In this document: positions 47,101 to 60,414 of the stretch, in pieces
How positions within the stretch are numbered: position 1 is the first letter of the stretch
Layout of the letters: every line of letters starts with the position of its first letter
NCBI GenBank assembly: GCA_941918925.1
Contig: OW799236.1
Span: 117,878,562-117,942,561, forward strand
Source: Phyto melanocephala
Lineage: Eukaryota; Arthropoda; Insecta; Diptera; Rhinophoridae
Length of the DNA: 64,000 bases
Direction: 5' to 3'
Program-made: the position numbers and the translations under genes
Notes under the pieces: generated by a model
Seen by the model: the letters and a program-made list of their open reading frames with translations, nothing else
The model's database searches: none
Told to the model about the DNA's origin: nothing

Positions 47101-47300
47101 TTCAAGTTTAAAATAAGAAACCAAACCAAAATGCTTTGCAAAAAGGAAGAGAGAAAAAAATTAACATGAAATAATTTTTCATTACTTTAATGTTTTGGCA
47201 AATGAAAGGGAGACATAGAACGAAAATAGCGAAAATAGGAGGTAAGACGTAGAAGTATAATATTCCAAAAAAAAGTGGTAGTAATTTTCGTCAAATACTG
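44198..47300. other. No recognisable gene
   Basis: The stretch contains an imperfect inverted repeat at 45621-45779 (TATATATGATTTTTTCCTTG against its complement) and dispersed CATATG/ATAAT words at 44.3-44.7 kb. Otherwise it is featureless. Confidence 0.5.
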
Positions 47301-47302
47301 TT

Positions 47303-48983
47303 TTTATACCCAACATATTTATTGCCAATGGTAATTTTGGGTATGTTCTCTACAACATTTATTTCCGATCCCATAAAGTATATATTGGCTAAAGGGTTCG
47401 GACAAGGGAAGTCTTTTATTTATTTGTGAGGATGGTATAGCTCTAGGGCTGATAAAAATAATAAAAAAAAATCGGTGATTAATCAGCAAAGTTATAGGCA
47501 GAAAAATGTTTCAAACATTTTTTTTAATTATATCAAGTTACTAATGCTCCTAATTAATTGTTGGAAACAGTAAAGGCACTCAAATAAAAAGTGCAATCTT
47601 AAAACTAAAATAATTGCTGAGAAAACTGACACATCGGTTTGAAACTAACAGAGACATAAGCAAAAAATATAGATTCTTCAGTGTTTTTCCTAAAATCTAC
47701 AAAAAAAGTAACACAAATTTTTGCAGCTTTTGGACAAGAGACAGAAGTGATATGGATATCAGTATTAAAAAATATAAAATGTAAAAAATTAATAATTCCC
47801 GTAAAAACTTGGAATATTTAAGTTCCTAATATATTGCCTACTATTCACTTCTTATATTGCAAATTATGAAAAAAATTTTGGGGTATCTCGAAGAACTAAA
47901 TTTAATAAATTAAATATATATAATTTTGTAAAAACACCGCCTGCGTTTTATTCTTATTTTATCTGTTGTAATAAAAATGAAAATACAACGAAGCATATAA
48001 TACTAATCTAAATAAATAAAAGTGAAACTCTGTGTGTATGTGTGTGTGTGTAGGATAGCTATAGACTCCGAAACTGTAAAGCCGATCGAACTCAAACTTT
48101 GACAAGTTGTTGTACACATTCCAGGGGGTGTTTGTGGGTGGAAAAAAGTGGGCGGGGCTATGCCCATAAAAATAAACTATAATTTTTAGCTACTTGCACT
48201 GGAACGATTTTTCTGAAATTTTGCGCACATAATGAACTCTCATTATTATACAATTTCGTGATTAGAAAAGTGGGCAGTGTCATAAAAAAAGTTATAATTT
48301 TAAAATTCATTAATTTATACATTAAGTGGCGTAGCAAAGCGCGCCGGGCTTTTCTAGTATAAAGTAAATGTGAATGTTTTGATGTTTGGATTTTTGTTGC
48401 TCAATCGCGAAAGAATGGCTGAACGGAACTTATGAAATTTAATACCACCTAGATAAACATACACATACGATAGTTAATAAAAACTAATTAATAAAAATGT
48501 ACCCACTTAAACCTACTCAATATTGATATTAAACGAAAAATCTTGATCAGCAAAATATGTTGACTTATAAAAAGCTTAAAATCCAAGATGGCGTGCGAAC
48601 TAAAATTGAGATATATAGGGCATATATAGTAATAACTGCTTTTCCTCTATTTTGACCCAAAACATTGGTTTCAAATGAAAGGACTTGAACAGTTAAATAC
48701 ACGATACAATAAATTGGATTAAATATAATATGGCAGCCTAATTTTATCCTAATGATGGACAATTTTTTTCCCAACACCATTGATATCAAACAAAAGGTCT
48801 TGACTAAAAATATACAATTAACTATGTAAAAAATCAAAATCAATGATGGCGTCGGAAATAATAATAAAAGATTGCGTATAACATTAAATCTAGGCTAAGC
48901 TGGGATGTGGTCGCCAAACCTATGAGCATAATGGTGAAGGGTATTATCAGATTCGGCATCGACGATAATACCATTCTTACGTT
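47303..48983 (+). mobile_element. mini-me-related element (copy G), interrupted by a Helitron
   Basis: The left end has TTTTATACCCAACATA...TTTTGGGTAT (hairpin) and GATCCCATAAAGTATAT. The right end has AAGGGTATTATCAGATTCGG, a decayed form of the family's 3' hairpin. Internal ATGGCG blocks with CAAATGAAAGGACTTGA-type words match copy F in reverse orientation. A Helitron sits at 48007-48357. Confidence 0.55.
48007..48357 (+). mobile_element. 351-bp non-autonomous Helitron nested in copy G
   Basis: The left end is A|TCTAAATAAATAAAAGTGAA followed by a TGTGTGTATGTGTG tract. The right end is AAAGCGCGCCGGGCTTTTCTAG|T, with an AAAGC/GCTTT stem just before CTAG. It inserts between A and T as expected. 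The interior has GGGCGGGGCTATGCCC and no coding capacity. Confidence 0.75.
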
Positions 48984-51900
48984 ATATGGTTAAAAAAACT
49001 TTTAATGCTAATGATACGATACTCTTTTAGGTTTTGCTTAATTTTTTTTTTATTTCGAATTTCGAACATTGATATTTGTATAAAGTTTTCTCATTATCTA
49101 TGATGTTGCTTGATTATTAGGACCGCCATAAAAATATCATGTTTTGCATAATAATCGAAAATTCGAAGTTAATTTCGAAAATTTTAATAAACCTTTAATA
49201 TATTATTTTAAGCTAGAATATTTAAAATAAATAAATTTTTTTTTAAAAATTTTTAAGATTTTCAAATTTCGAAAAATTCGAACATACAAAAAATTAATAA
49301 AAATTAAATTTTAAGCTTAAGCATAATACATAAATAAATAAATTGTTTGAAAATTGTTTGTTTTTACAATTTCGAAAAACCGTTTCCAAAGCTTTCAATA
49401 AACTGGAGAATGTTTAGTTCGTTTGTAGATATTACAAGGAATCTTCGAATAACATCGTACTTGGGCTGTAATCAACATTAAGTTTCTCGGCAATTTTTTA
49501 AGGAGTCTATTAGTGTGCTGTTTTAAGCAACCAAGTGAGTGCTTTAAGTGGGAATTTTTCATGTATTTGGTATTTGTTATAATAGCAAGGCACTCTTAAA
49601 ATTTTCATTTCATAGATTGTAAAGGCGTTATTACAATAATCCCTTATATTATTCTTGACTTAATCCGGTTGATTTAAAATGCACCTTAAATGAACTAGAG
49701 ATATCCACTAACATCATTTATCTGCATAAAGGAATTATATAAGTCTCTATTGTATTTTAAAAAGGCATCTGACTACAGGCTATCAATTATGATTTCGCCT
49801 CTTTTAGATTTTTCTTATATTCTGCATGGAGATTTAATTTGTGTCTTCTGAGTACCACTTTTCTGCATGAATTGTTTAACTATGAAGAAGTAGGGCTATG
49901 CGATGAATTGTAAACTTCTTGGGTACACTACAATATATTAGCCCACTTCACTATCTTATGCAAATAGACTTATAATGAATTTTTAAAATAGTAGAGAATG
50001 TTTTTACTTTACTCTAACCAGGCAAAAAACTAAAAAACATTTGCAATTATGCAAATTGCCAATGACAAATGCACAAAAATTTGAATTGTGCTATTATATT
50101 ATTTAAGTATTTTTAATATAGTTCGCCATCATATTTGTAATACTCCACTTGCATTAGATGCATTAGATTAGATCAATTTTAATGCGGAAACAATATTAGT
50201 TTTTAGATCCTTCTAAAGTAGAAATTTAACTAAAATATTTTACTAATTTAACAAAATACTCTTTAGAGAAATTAAAAAAAAAATGTTTCAAGTGAAATAT
50301 TTAAGAGAGAGCTTTTGAAACTGCTCTCGTATATTCCCTGTAAGACATATTCAGAAATCTACACACACAGCTTCTAAAACAGATAATTCTGCATAAATGC
50401 ATATGCTCATGTATATGTATGAAGTTTATCTATATAAATGTGTATGTACACATTCTTTTCCAAATTACTTATACACACAGACACGCACTTATATATTGTA
50501 CAAATGTACGTCTGAGTGTGAGTACACCCGAGTGTACATAGATGTGTAGTTACACATGCAGTCAGATTGTTTAAAAGCTATAAAGAATGGGGTTGTCGTA
50601 CATGTTTGGTTACAACTTGTAAAAACTAATCAGAAAATTAAATCGCTGTAATTATAGAATGCGCAACAACAACTATAGTAATCATCACAAAATATATGTG
50701 TGTAATAATGTGCTCTATGTACAAGCAGAACCAGAAAAATACACATGTTGTTGATGAGCATCGTGAAAAAATAAATTCTATAATAATAAAATAAAGAAGG
50801 AAGAGTACAAATTGAAGGGGCATTGCGGCAAAACAGTGATGATGTATTGATGGAAATGGTTGTGGCATAGAAGGAGGTGGTAACTTAAAAAAATAATAAT
50901 AAAAATAAGGCAGTTGCAAAGTCAATAGAGTAGATCTTTCCATGTGGAAAACAATATTTGTAAAGTTGAATTAAAAATTACACGGTTAAAAACTTTAAGT
51001 TCATTTCCTAAAACAATTGGACTAGAACGAATTTATTTTTGACTTTCTGTGGCTTTGTGTCTTTGAAGTCAGGTATCTGTACTATCTTTCTATTGAATTA
51101 TTAACTTTCAACAAAATTAATTTTTTTAGCTTAGTAGTGGTAAATACTTGCGTATGTTACAATTCTAGATTTTCAAAAAAACAAAAAACAAATCTATTTA
51201 ATAGTCATGGGAAAATCTTAAGAAATTGCCCATAAATAATTTTAAAGCAACACAAAAGGAAAACACTAACATTTATCGCACCATGCTGCAAATTCAATCT
51301 TTAAAAACCTATGAAACTACATTTTGATCTTGATCTACAGAGCCCAACCAGAAAGATTTTTTCAAATGACATTATAAATGACAATTATCTTGTTGCTTTT
51401 AAATAATGAACTAACGGTTTATATTTATATTCCTTAAAAACATTTAGTTTTTTCCACAACAGTTATTTTGTAGGTGGGTGCAAAATTTAAGCTACTGCAC
51501 ACGGCTTTAATACTCACACTTATGGCAACTTTCAAAATATTGCTGCAAAAACAACAAAAAAGGCAAAATCAAAACATAAATTGTTTTTGTATGTTACTGG
51601 GTCTGGTTGATATTTCTTATTTTCCGTTCAAATGTTTTCCTCAACTATTAACTGATTTTATTTAAGATTTAATAATGTTGGTTGTGTGATATAGTGTGTT
51701 CATTTTTGTTGTTTTCGTTAAAGCTAAAGCTGTCTGTTATTACTCCAGTAATACAACACAATCTCATAAATTGTTGGAACAATTGTACACATGGAGTGTG
51801 GGTTGGTTATTCTATATTTCTATTAAGGCACTCTTTTTAATATTTTTTTTACTTCAACTTCATGTGTTTTTTATGTGAAATTAAGTTATGGATTTTATGA

Positions 51901-52353
51901 AATTCATACACTTAACAAACAAAAAATAGGTAGAGATAATAATTATACAAAATGTTTTTAAATAAAAAAAAAAACAAAAAATAAGATATTGTCAATTAAT
52001 GCTAAAGAAAACTTGAGGTTAAAAGCACTGATCTTAATCCTCTTCTTATATTTGAATCACTTAAATCTATAAAAAAAAAATTTAACCATTTTTTTTACTG
52101 TTAAAATGTTTTTTTATTTTAATAAATTTCCTACACGTGATAAAACTATTTAAAAAGAATTCGAAAATCGTCGAAAGACTGTCTGTTTCTATTAGAGAAT
52201 GAAGTCCCCTAAAAGTTGAAAAATATACGTCCAATTTTTTTAAATTCAGAAAGCTTTCCTTGACAATTTGTGTTAAATTAAGTTTAGAAATGATTAAATT
52301 ATTTTTAAATAACAACTGTTTTAAAGAAACTAGAATTAAACACTAGCATTCTA
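48984..52353. other. No recognisable gene; TTCGAA-rich patch
   Basis: A TTCGAA/TTTCGAA-rich patch at 49.02-49.40 kb resembles the duplicated block at 11.7-12.7 kb. At 49.4-49.6 kb a minus-strand peptide with an IAEKLNVDYSPSTM segment hints at a decayed transposase HTH, but stops surround it. The rest is featureless. Confidence 0.45.
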
Positions 52354-52355
52354 TA

Positions 52356-52489
52356 GAGTGGGCTAAAAGTCACCATGCGTTTTGAATCTACATATATGTT
52401 ATTTTATTTATTATATTTTATTTATTTTTAACAAAAAATAATATAAAAAAAACAAAATTAAACCTTATTGTGACTTTTGGCTAACACTG
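52356..52489. mobile_element. 134-bp MITE with TA flanks
   Basis: The arms GAGTGGGCTAAAAGTCACCA and (reverse complement) CAGTGTTAGCCAAAAGTCAC align as inverted repeats with a few indels, flanked by TA. Non-coding, probably mariner-like. Confidence 0.6.
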
Positions 52490-52491
52490 TA

Positions 52492-53395
52492 GTACAACTG
52501 ATTATGAGGAACATTTATTTAATATTAGATTTTGTCTACAGCAAAAATCTTTAGCAATGATGTGTTTAGCAATAAAATTATATGGGAGACAGAAGTGATC
52601 TGAAGTGGAACTTATCCTTCCGAGACTTTTTTCCAGGACGTTGTTAATTAGCATAAATAATTTATTAAGTAGTGTGTTTTGCGCATTGATGTTAGTATCT
52701 AATACCAGTGTAGCTCAAAGCGTTTCATCTTTACTCTTTCACTGAAGCTTACCCTCTGTTCTTTTTGCATTAATAGTGAGACTCTTTAGTCTATTCTAAC
52801 AATATAAATTTGACCACCGTGAACATGTTCTTGTCAGCCAAAGTTTTAACAGCTGGTTAATTCAAAGTTGGACTCACCAAGACATATTTTACCTCCTACT
52901 CAGAAAATTATCCCTTAAACACAATAAGTAAGGCTTTGTTTTACTGTGGCAATTTCCACACTTTGTACGCATAAGGAGCACATAAGTTGCCTAGAAAAAA
53001 ATATCCAGAATAATAATCGAACAAGAAATAAGTATTTTTTAGAGAAAGTTTTTATCAATTGTATTAGAGCTCAATTCTATAAATATTAGTTTACAAAAAT
53101 ATATTTTACAATTTGACTAAGAGTTCATACTGTAATCTCCGACTTTTTGTTGTCTCGCTTACAATGTATCGGTTTATGTTAAGAGTCTTCTATTTGACCG
53201 AGTCTTCTATTAAAACCGATAAATTGGCAAAATTTATATTTTGTTATTTTTTTTACTATAGTCTTTGAAAGAAATGTCGGTGAATGAATCTAATTTAAAT
53301 GTTAAGTTTACTGAACTTCGTATCGACATATTCGGCATATATGTGAAGTTTTGACATGATCAATAGCCCTTTATTTTATTTTTTGGAGCTAGGTG
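52492..53395. other. No recognisable gene
   Basis: AT-rich sequence without supported features. Confidence 0.55.
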
Positions 53396-53690
53396 TTATT
53401 GAATGTGTTGCTACTAAAATCATTAAGGATCACAGGCAAGCTCACTTTAAGTGTGAGTGCGATGGGGGACCTTAGTCTGAGGGAGATGCTGGCAATTACA
53501 AAGGACTGTGCGATGTGGATTATCGACAATCACCAGTCGGCAGTGTGAAATCGTTTCCTAGTCCAGAGCAAACGCCGGTTGTGGCGCAGCACTCAGTGAT
53601 TGAAGGTTTACTGATCGGTGGACACGAAATCACTGAGGAGCGAAGCGGGTCGAAAAGAGACTAGTGATAGTAGTGGTCTGCTTCGATATT
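53396..53690 (+). pseudogene. GC-rich block, possible LINE 3' end fragment
   Basis: About 300 bp have roughly balanced composition in otherwise AT-rich DNA. In one plus frame it reads MGDLSLREMLAITKDCAMW before a stop, then NRFLVQSKRRLWRS. In another frame 60 codons are open up to GSKRD. The first reading recalls the C-terminal tail of R1-type LINE ORF2 proteins, which have a Leu/Met-rich helix, a Trp and then a basic Arg-rich segment. No target duplication or tail was found. It could instead be an unrecognised RNA gene or a host exon. Confidence 0.25.
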
Positions 53691-56600
53691 CCCCTACATG
53701 TGTATATACTAAAATCATATTTAAGAAAAGAACATAAAATTAAAAAAATTATATACGATTTGAATGTTAAAACTTAAAATATCCAATTTTTTCAGATTTC
53801 TTCATATTTTACGGAATTTATATCGTTTCTGGATGTATTTGCCTTTTGACAGAATTGTTTGGTTAGTTTACTTGTATCGCTTTTAGCAACTAAATTTGGT
53901 TATGTAATTTATTAACCTCATGCCTTAGCATAACGAAATTGATTGACGAAGATTTCGAGGATAGTGCTTACTCATAAGAACAATAGTCACTAGTGTGGTG
54001 CTATGCTTTGCTTAAAATGTGATGTCAAATCAGTGGTAAGCCCACCATTAGAAAATAGCCGCAGAAGGCCGGTGCTCATGTTTTTAAAATCTATTCAGAT
54101 AAACTGTTTAACTTTTACTAGCCACATATTTTGGCACTGAAATACCCTTGGTTGCTAAAATATTTCCTAGTCTTTGTTCACTTCTTTATTCTTTTACAAA
54201 TTTTGTCATACTGAGTTAGCGCTAACTTTTTTCACTCGTCGTTCTATCTATGATATTTTTGTTTGACCACTTGTCTTATTCACCAACACACTTATTAGTT
54301 ACAAAATACACTTGTAGGTCTCACACTTTGCTCACCTAATTTTGGCACTGTATTTTAGAAATTTGTTTTTATATTCTAGGTTTCAGCTCTAAGCAGAGTA
54401 CGTAGACATTTCAATAATTATAATACTTAACTACCCTGTCCTAAAATTTCACACAAATAAAACAACAACTCAAGGTTATAAATAAATACTTATAAACAAT
54501 TTTTATAATTCTACTTCCTATGAAAAAAATATTCGACTTTAAGTATAGTGGGATTGATTTCTCACAATCGACAAAACAAAAAACTTAAGACACAAACTTC
54601 CATAAATATTTCCCCTTTAGTTTGATCGTGGTTTAAGGCATTACTTTTCAATACGACTTAAAGAAATTTAATATCGTTTAAGCCCAAAGACTGTCGAAAG
54701 AGAAAAACAAATCACATTTAAGCCGATTGACATAAAAGCTTAACACTTAATATTTGATATATTACAAACGACAGCGACAATACTTATTAAGAAGAAAACA
54801 ACTCATATAAAAGAGAACAGCGACATTAAAACTATTTATGACTTTATATACAACCAATAAAATTTACATACGTATACTTGGTTTTTTAAGTAATATTTAA
54901 GCCAATGACAAGCTGGCAACATGAAAAAGACAGCAAACATTTAATTGTAATGCCAGCAAGCATTTTTAAGCCCTTTTATGTCTAATAACATGTGTTTGAA
55001 TTGTTTGACCGGTATTCCAACAAGTGTAAAGTGCATTAAGTGTATTGTTAAATCAGTATATGTCGTACGAGTGTGTGTGGAAATGTTTTTACAAACTGTT
55101 GTTGTAGTTAATGTCTAAGATTTTAAAGGCAGCTACAAAAGACAACAAGAACTTTAATCAAATAAAAATTTATGAATGTGTTTAAAGCATCAGGTTTCCT
55201 TTAAAATGTGTCACAACAAAATGACACATTGTGGCAACACGAATTATACACTGACAGCATACACTCGCACACACATTTAAATGGCCAACAAAACTGAGTT
55301 TAAGACAAACAAAAACAAGAAAACCTTAAAACGCCCAAATAAAGTAACATGTAATAGAAAAAATAGGAAAAAATAATAAATTTTAAAAATTAATTTTTTT
55401 GTTTTTGCACATGTGCTCAACCTTGTATGAGGGTTTCTGCTGTATTACTTCTTAGCTTGCCTCCACCGTATGATTCAGGCCATAAAACATAAATTGATTT
55501 TAAGCTTGATTACAAATGATCAAAGTGCTTTTTGTTTTCAGATTTGCCACAGCCAAAAGCTTAAGCTGTTGATAATTTAAAGTTTTATGACAAATTAAAA
55601 TTGATGTTGATTTGTGGTTTTTAGAATTTGTTTGATTTTTTTTCCTAAGAAGAATTACAAATAAAAACCCAATTAATACTGTTTTAGTTTCAGCTGAACG
55701 GAACAGCATTAACAAATACCTCTCAATTTGAACTAAGATTTGTAATGTAATATAAAACGTTAAAAATGTTGGCCTAACCAATACCATATTAAGAATTACA
55801 GAAATAGACTTTACGACTTTTTGCACAATAATTATTTACCTGTGTAGAGACATAACAAGTAAGTAGTTTTTTTTTCATCTTGTGTATTATTAGAGCCTTT
55901 CTGTTTTGAACATCATGTCATCTTGTCATTTAGACACTTTTGTAAATAAAAGCTTTGTTTATATGGTTTCACTTTTGGTTTTTATGGTTTTTTTTTCTTC
56001 TTCGGTATATTTTTCTAACTACAAAAGTATTTTGTTTTAGTTTTGTTATAATTATATTGTTTAATTACAATCTGAGTATGGTAAGTCAGTGAAGTATTAT
56101 TTGTCCGTGTCAGATTGCATGTTAAACTAAAAATTTATTTTGAAAAATATTAAATAACAGCTCTATGAATAATAGTGCAAATTGTACTGAATTTACGCAC
56201 ACATTTATACAATTAGTATTTGCAAATTGTTGTGGCCTTTATAACATGATATGCTGAGTGATTTTGGGAAACAAATCTTTGTTTAGAGCTTTGCAATGTT
56301 ATAAAATTTGTTTACGTACACCATGGGGTACGTGATATGGTTTGCCACTAAGCATCGCTTCTTTGAGGATATAAGTTGTCTAGAGAATATTTGATAAAAA
56401 AAATTAATTGTGGAGTGATGCATCATCTTGTTGAAATCGATTATCGTTCAGTAATTTTTACGAATTTTCGGGCTGACATAATAAGCCGCCAATATCAATA
56501 TCCATCTTTAGTGACGGCTTGTATGAATAAAAATTGTCTAGTGATATTTTATGCTCAAAGTTTGACCCAAAAAAATTAATTTTTGTTCTCGAAATAGTAT

Positions 56601-57404
56601 TTTTAGGACTTTGAGTTTATTATAAGGCAATTTAAATGCTACACTTTGGGTCAAACACAAGAGTCAAATCTATTTGGAGCATGTTTTCCCACTCGACTTG
56701 ATAATACTGGCCTGAGAAATAAGCCTACGGGAATGCAAGGCAACAGGATTAGCTACCATGCATATGATCATGGTAACATAACAAGGCAACTGCTTCACAA
56801 AGCATGAGCTGAGATATCAATGGAACTAATTTGTTATAACTTTTTAAATTTAAAAAGATCGTCTAAAATACTTGATTATATAAATATATATGCGTAAATT
56901 CTGCATCAACTAAAATTAAAAATAAAATAATTTACACGAGCACTACTTTTACAGTACTTGTCTGAAGTACTGTACACAGTACATCTGAAGCAATTCATAT
57001 ACTACCAACATCCGAATTATAATGAAACGAAATTTTTCTTAGTTCGTTATAATCAACTACAATATCTAGTAAAACAATCTATTATAATATTTGAAAACGT
57101 AAAAAAATTTTAAAGTGACATAAATTAAAATTATTAACTTTTGTCACTTTTCACGAACTACTTATATAATCTTTAGAAAAAAACAAATACAGTGATTATA
57201 AGTGTTTTGAAGTCTTTGGCATAACTAGACTATTCTCGGGGTCCCGAAAATTATTTCCTAGAATTTGAAGGAACTAACTAGTTTACTTATGAAAGTGACT
57301 GCGTTTAAGATTTTGCCCATAAAAAAAATATTTCAAGCTCTTAACACACCCAGAAAAATTTGTAGCTTAGCCTGAAATTTTAGCTAAAAACCAACTGGGT
57401 CTAA
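53691..57404. other. No recognisable gene
   Basis: AT-rich sequence. A weak acceptor-donor fusion occurs on the minus strand at 55839/55840 (CTCTACACAG followed by GTAAATAA). The word CACACCCAGAAAAATTTG, common at the ends of dipteran repeats, occurs at 57346-57363, immediately left of the microsatellite. Confidence 0.5.
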
Positions 57405-58219
<815 letters not shown>

Positions 58220-58740
58220 CTAAAAAACTAATTAATTAAATATTGAAACTGTTAGTTTGTTATTATTATTAAAATTAAATTCATTTTGTAATGTAAATTA
58301 ATATCATTCTTTATCTCTATTAGTTAATTTTGTTTTTAGTATCTTATTCCATGTATATTAAATTACAACATCTCACGTTTACTATTTTTATATATACGTT
58401 TTGTTAATTTTCAAAAATAAATAGAAAAAACTAAATACAAATTAATGTAATTTAACATGTAAAACAATCAAGACATGTTGTTGGTTTGTAAGCAGGCGGC
58501 TCTTTTTACACTATTAATTTTAACATTGCAGTAACATTATTATAAGACCGACTTTCAATTGATGCTTATGAAAAACTATTTTAAGCAGGGTGAAAAAAAT
58601 GATGTGCACGAAACAATGGAAATTAAAACCCTTTAACACAACAAATAATATTAAATTTGACAAGGTGGTGACAACAACATAAAAATTACAACAAATATAT
58701 TTTTGTAGTTACGAGTAATCAGAGAGAAAATAAAAAAAAG
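58220..58740. other. No recognisable gene
   Basis: AT-rich sequence without supported features. Confidence 0.6.
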
Positions 58741-60293
58741 ACAAGCAAGAACACTGCATTCGGCTGTGCCGAATTTTTGATACTCACCACCAATTTAGGT
58801 AACTTTTATAGAATAAAATTTATTATTTTGTTATTAACAGTAATTGCTATGGAATGAATAATCTCTTTATACTAAAATATGTTTTACTTTCTTAGTGTAA
58901 CTTCGAGTTGCTATTAATTTAATTTCCTTAAATTTAGACTTACAATGAAACATTAAGTATTTCTAGATTAGGATTGATACAAACTTGTATTTGTACGAAA
59001 ACTGAAGGGCAAAATTTGGTAGGCAGAGGAAATTAAAAGATAACATTTGCTTTGTGTGGGCATGGCTTTTCTTAAATAATATAATTAATATTTGAATTTC
59101 ACTTAGATAATCCATACTAGTTATTTTCTTTACCATAATTTTTTGTCCATTCATCATCATACCTCTCATTAAGTATGTCTATTTTATAAGCTTTTAAATT
59201 TCATTAACAGTAGATTCCATGAAAAGTAAGCGTTAAAATGAGCGTGTCAATGTAGTTTTTGCTTATAAATTCAATTTAGATATATCCTTATGTATAGTCC
59301 TTTATTTTTACAAAAGTTTTGTTTATAAAGAAATTACATAAATTTAAGATAAAGCGTTATATTGGAGGTAGGCGTTATGTGGGTGTGGGCGTGTTACCTT
59401 AATTTTTCTGGTAGTACAATGAGATTAAATAGTAAGGTATGTATGCGAAATTTCATCATCTTACCTCTAATTCTGTGACTTTTAATTTTATTGATAGTAG
59501 AATATGTAAGAAGTGGACATTAAAGTAATCGCATCAAATGTAGTTTCTACTAATAAATTCAACTTAAAACTTTGTCCATAGAAAAATTATATGAGTTTTA
59601 AATAAAGCATTGTATGAGAGGTGGGCACAAAAGTGGACGTGCCACCTTAATTTTCCGCTATTAAAAATCCATTGACCAAAAAACAATGTCTGCAAAATTT
59701 CAGAATCGTACATATAATTTTGTCAGTTTTATTACGTTTTAAAATTATAGAAAAAGACACTGTGAGTTATAAATTATCGTAAATTTTCATCTATAATTTC
59801 TTTCGTAATGTATAGATTGGACCAATTTTCATGGAAAAATATACATATAGTCGTTCGTAAATTATTTTATTTTATATAAATAGGTTTTATGTGTCACATA
59901 GAACATAATAATTTACAAACGACTATATATAAGTTTTACTCAGGAAATATACTTTCATCGTTCTACGTCAATGCGTTTAGACACAATCGCATTTTATTCG
60001 ATGTAGGAAGAACATTATTTCTTTTTACCTACTCCTGCATTGCAAGCTATAACTCTCTTTCTAATATACCGATTTAGCCCGTTTTCAATACCAAACAAAC
60101 CTCGTTTATTAGAAATATTCTGGTGAAATTCGAGCCCCTTAAATATTTTGGTTCGAGCTCTATCGTGCGGATATAGCAAGATCTTCCTAAAATGAAACCA
60201 GGACTCAGAGGACTTAAATAAATATTTTTATGTGTTGCAAACGGAGGGACAAAATGAATATATCTCCACACTATTTTGTTGGTGATGAGTATG
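58741..60293 (-). mobile_element. mini-me-type element (copy C)
   Basis: In minus orientation the right end shows ATTCGGCACAGCCGAATGCA, a perfect hairpin followed by GTGTTCTTGCTTGT. The left end shows CTCATCACCAAC...GGAGATATATTC and TTGTCCCTCCGTTTGCAACA with the (GTCY)n tract lost. It includes shortened versions of the repeated GTGGGCGTG... units of copy A and an uninterrupted mariner target near 58895. Confidence 0.7.
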
Positions 60294-60370
60294 AAAAAAA
60301 AACAAATTAAGTTTTAATACTTACAAATTATACAAATGAATGTGCAAAGCTATTAAGAATTAATTGAAGT

Positions 60371-60414
60371 TAGGACATACCTGAAAAAAGAAAGAAAGAT
60401 AAAACACAAAGAAG
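60371..60414 (-). other. Candidate recursive (ratchet) splice site
   Basis: On the minus strand an excellent pyrimidine tract (TTTATCTTTCTTTCTTTTTT) runs into CAG and directly into GTATGTCC, i.e. a strong acceptor fused to a donor. The junction lies between 60381 and 60380. It lies just outside mini-me copy C. It shares strand and architecture with the site at 13.4 kb. Confidence 0.5.
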
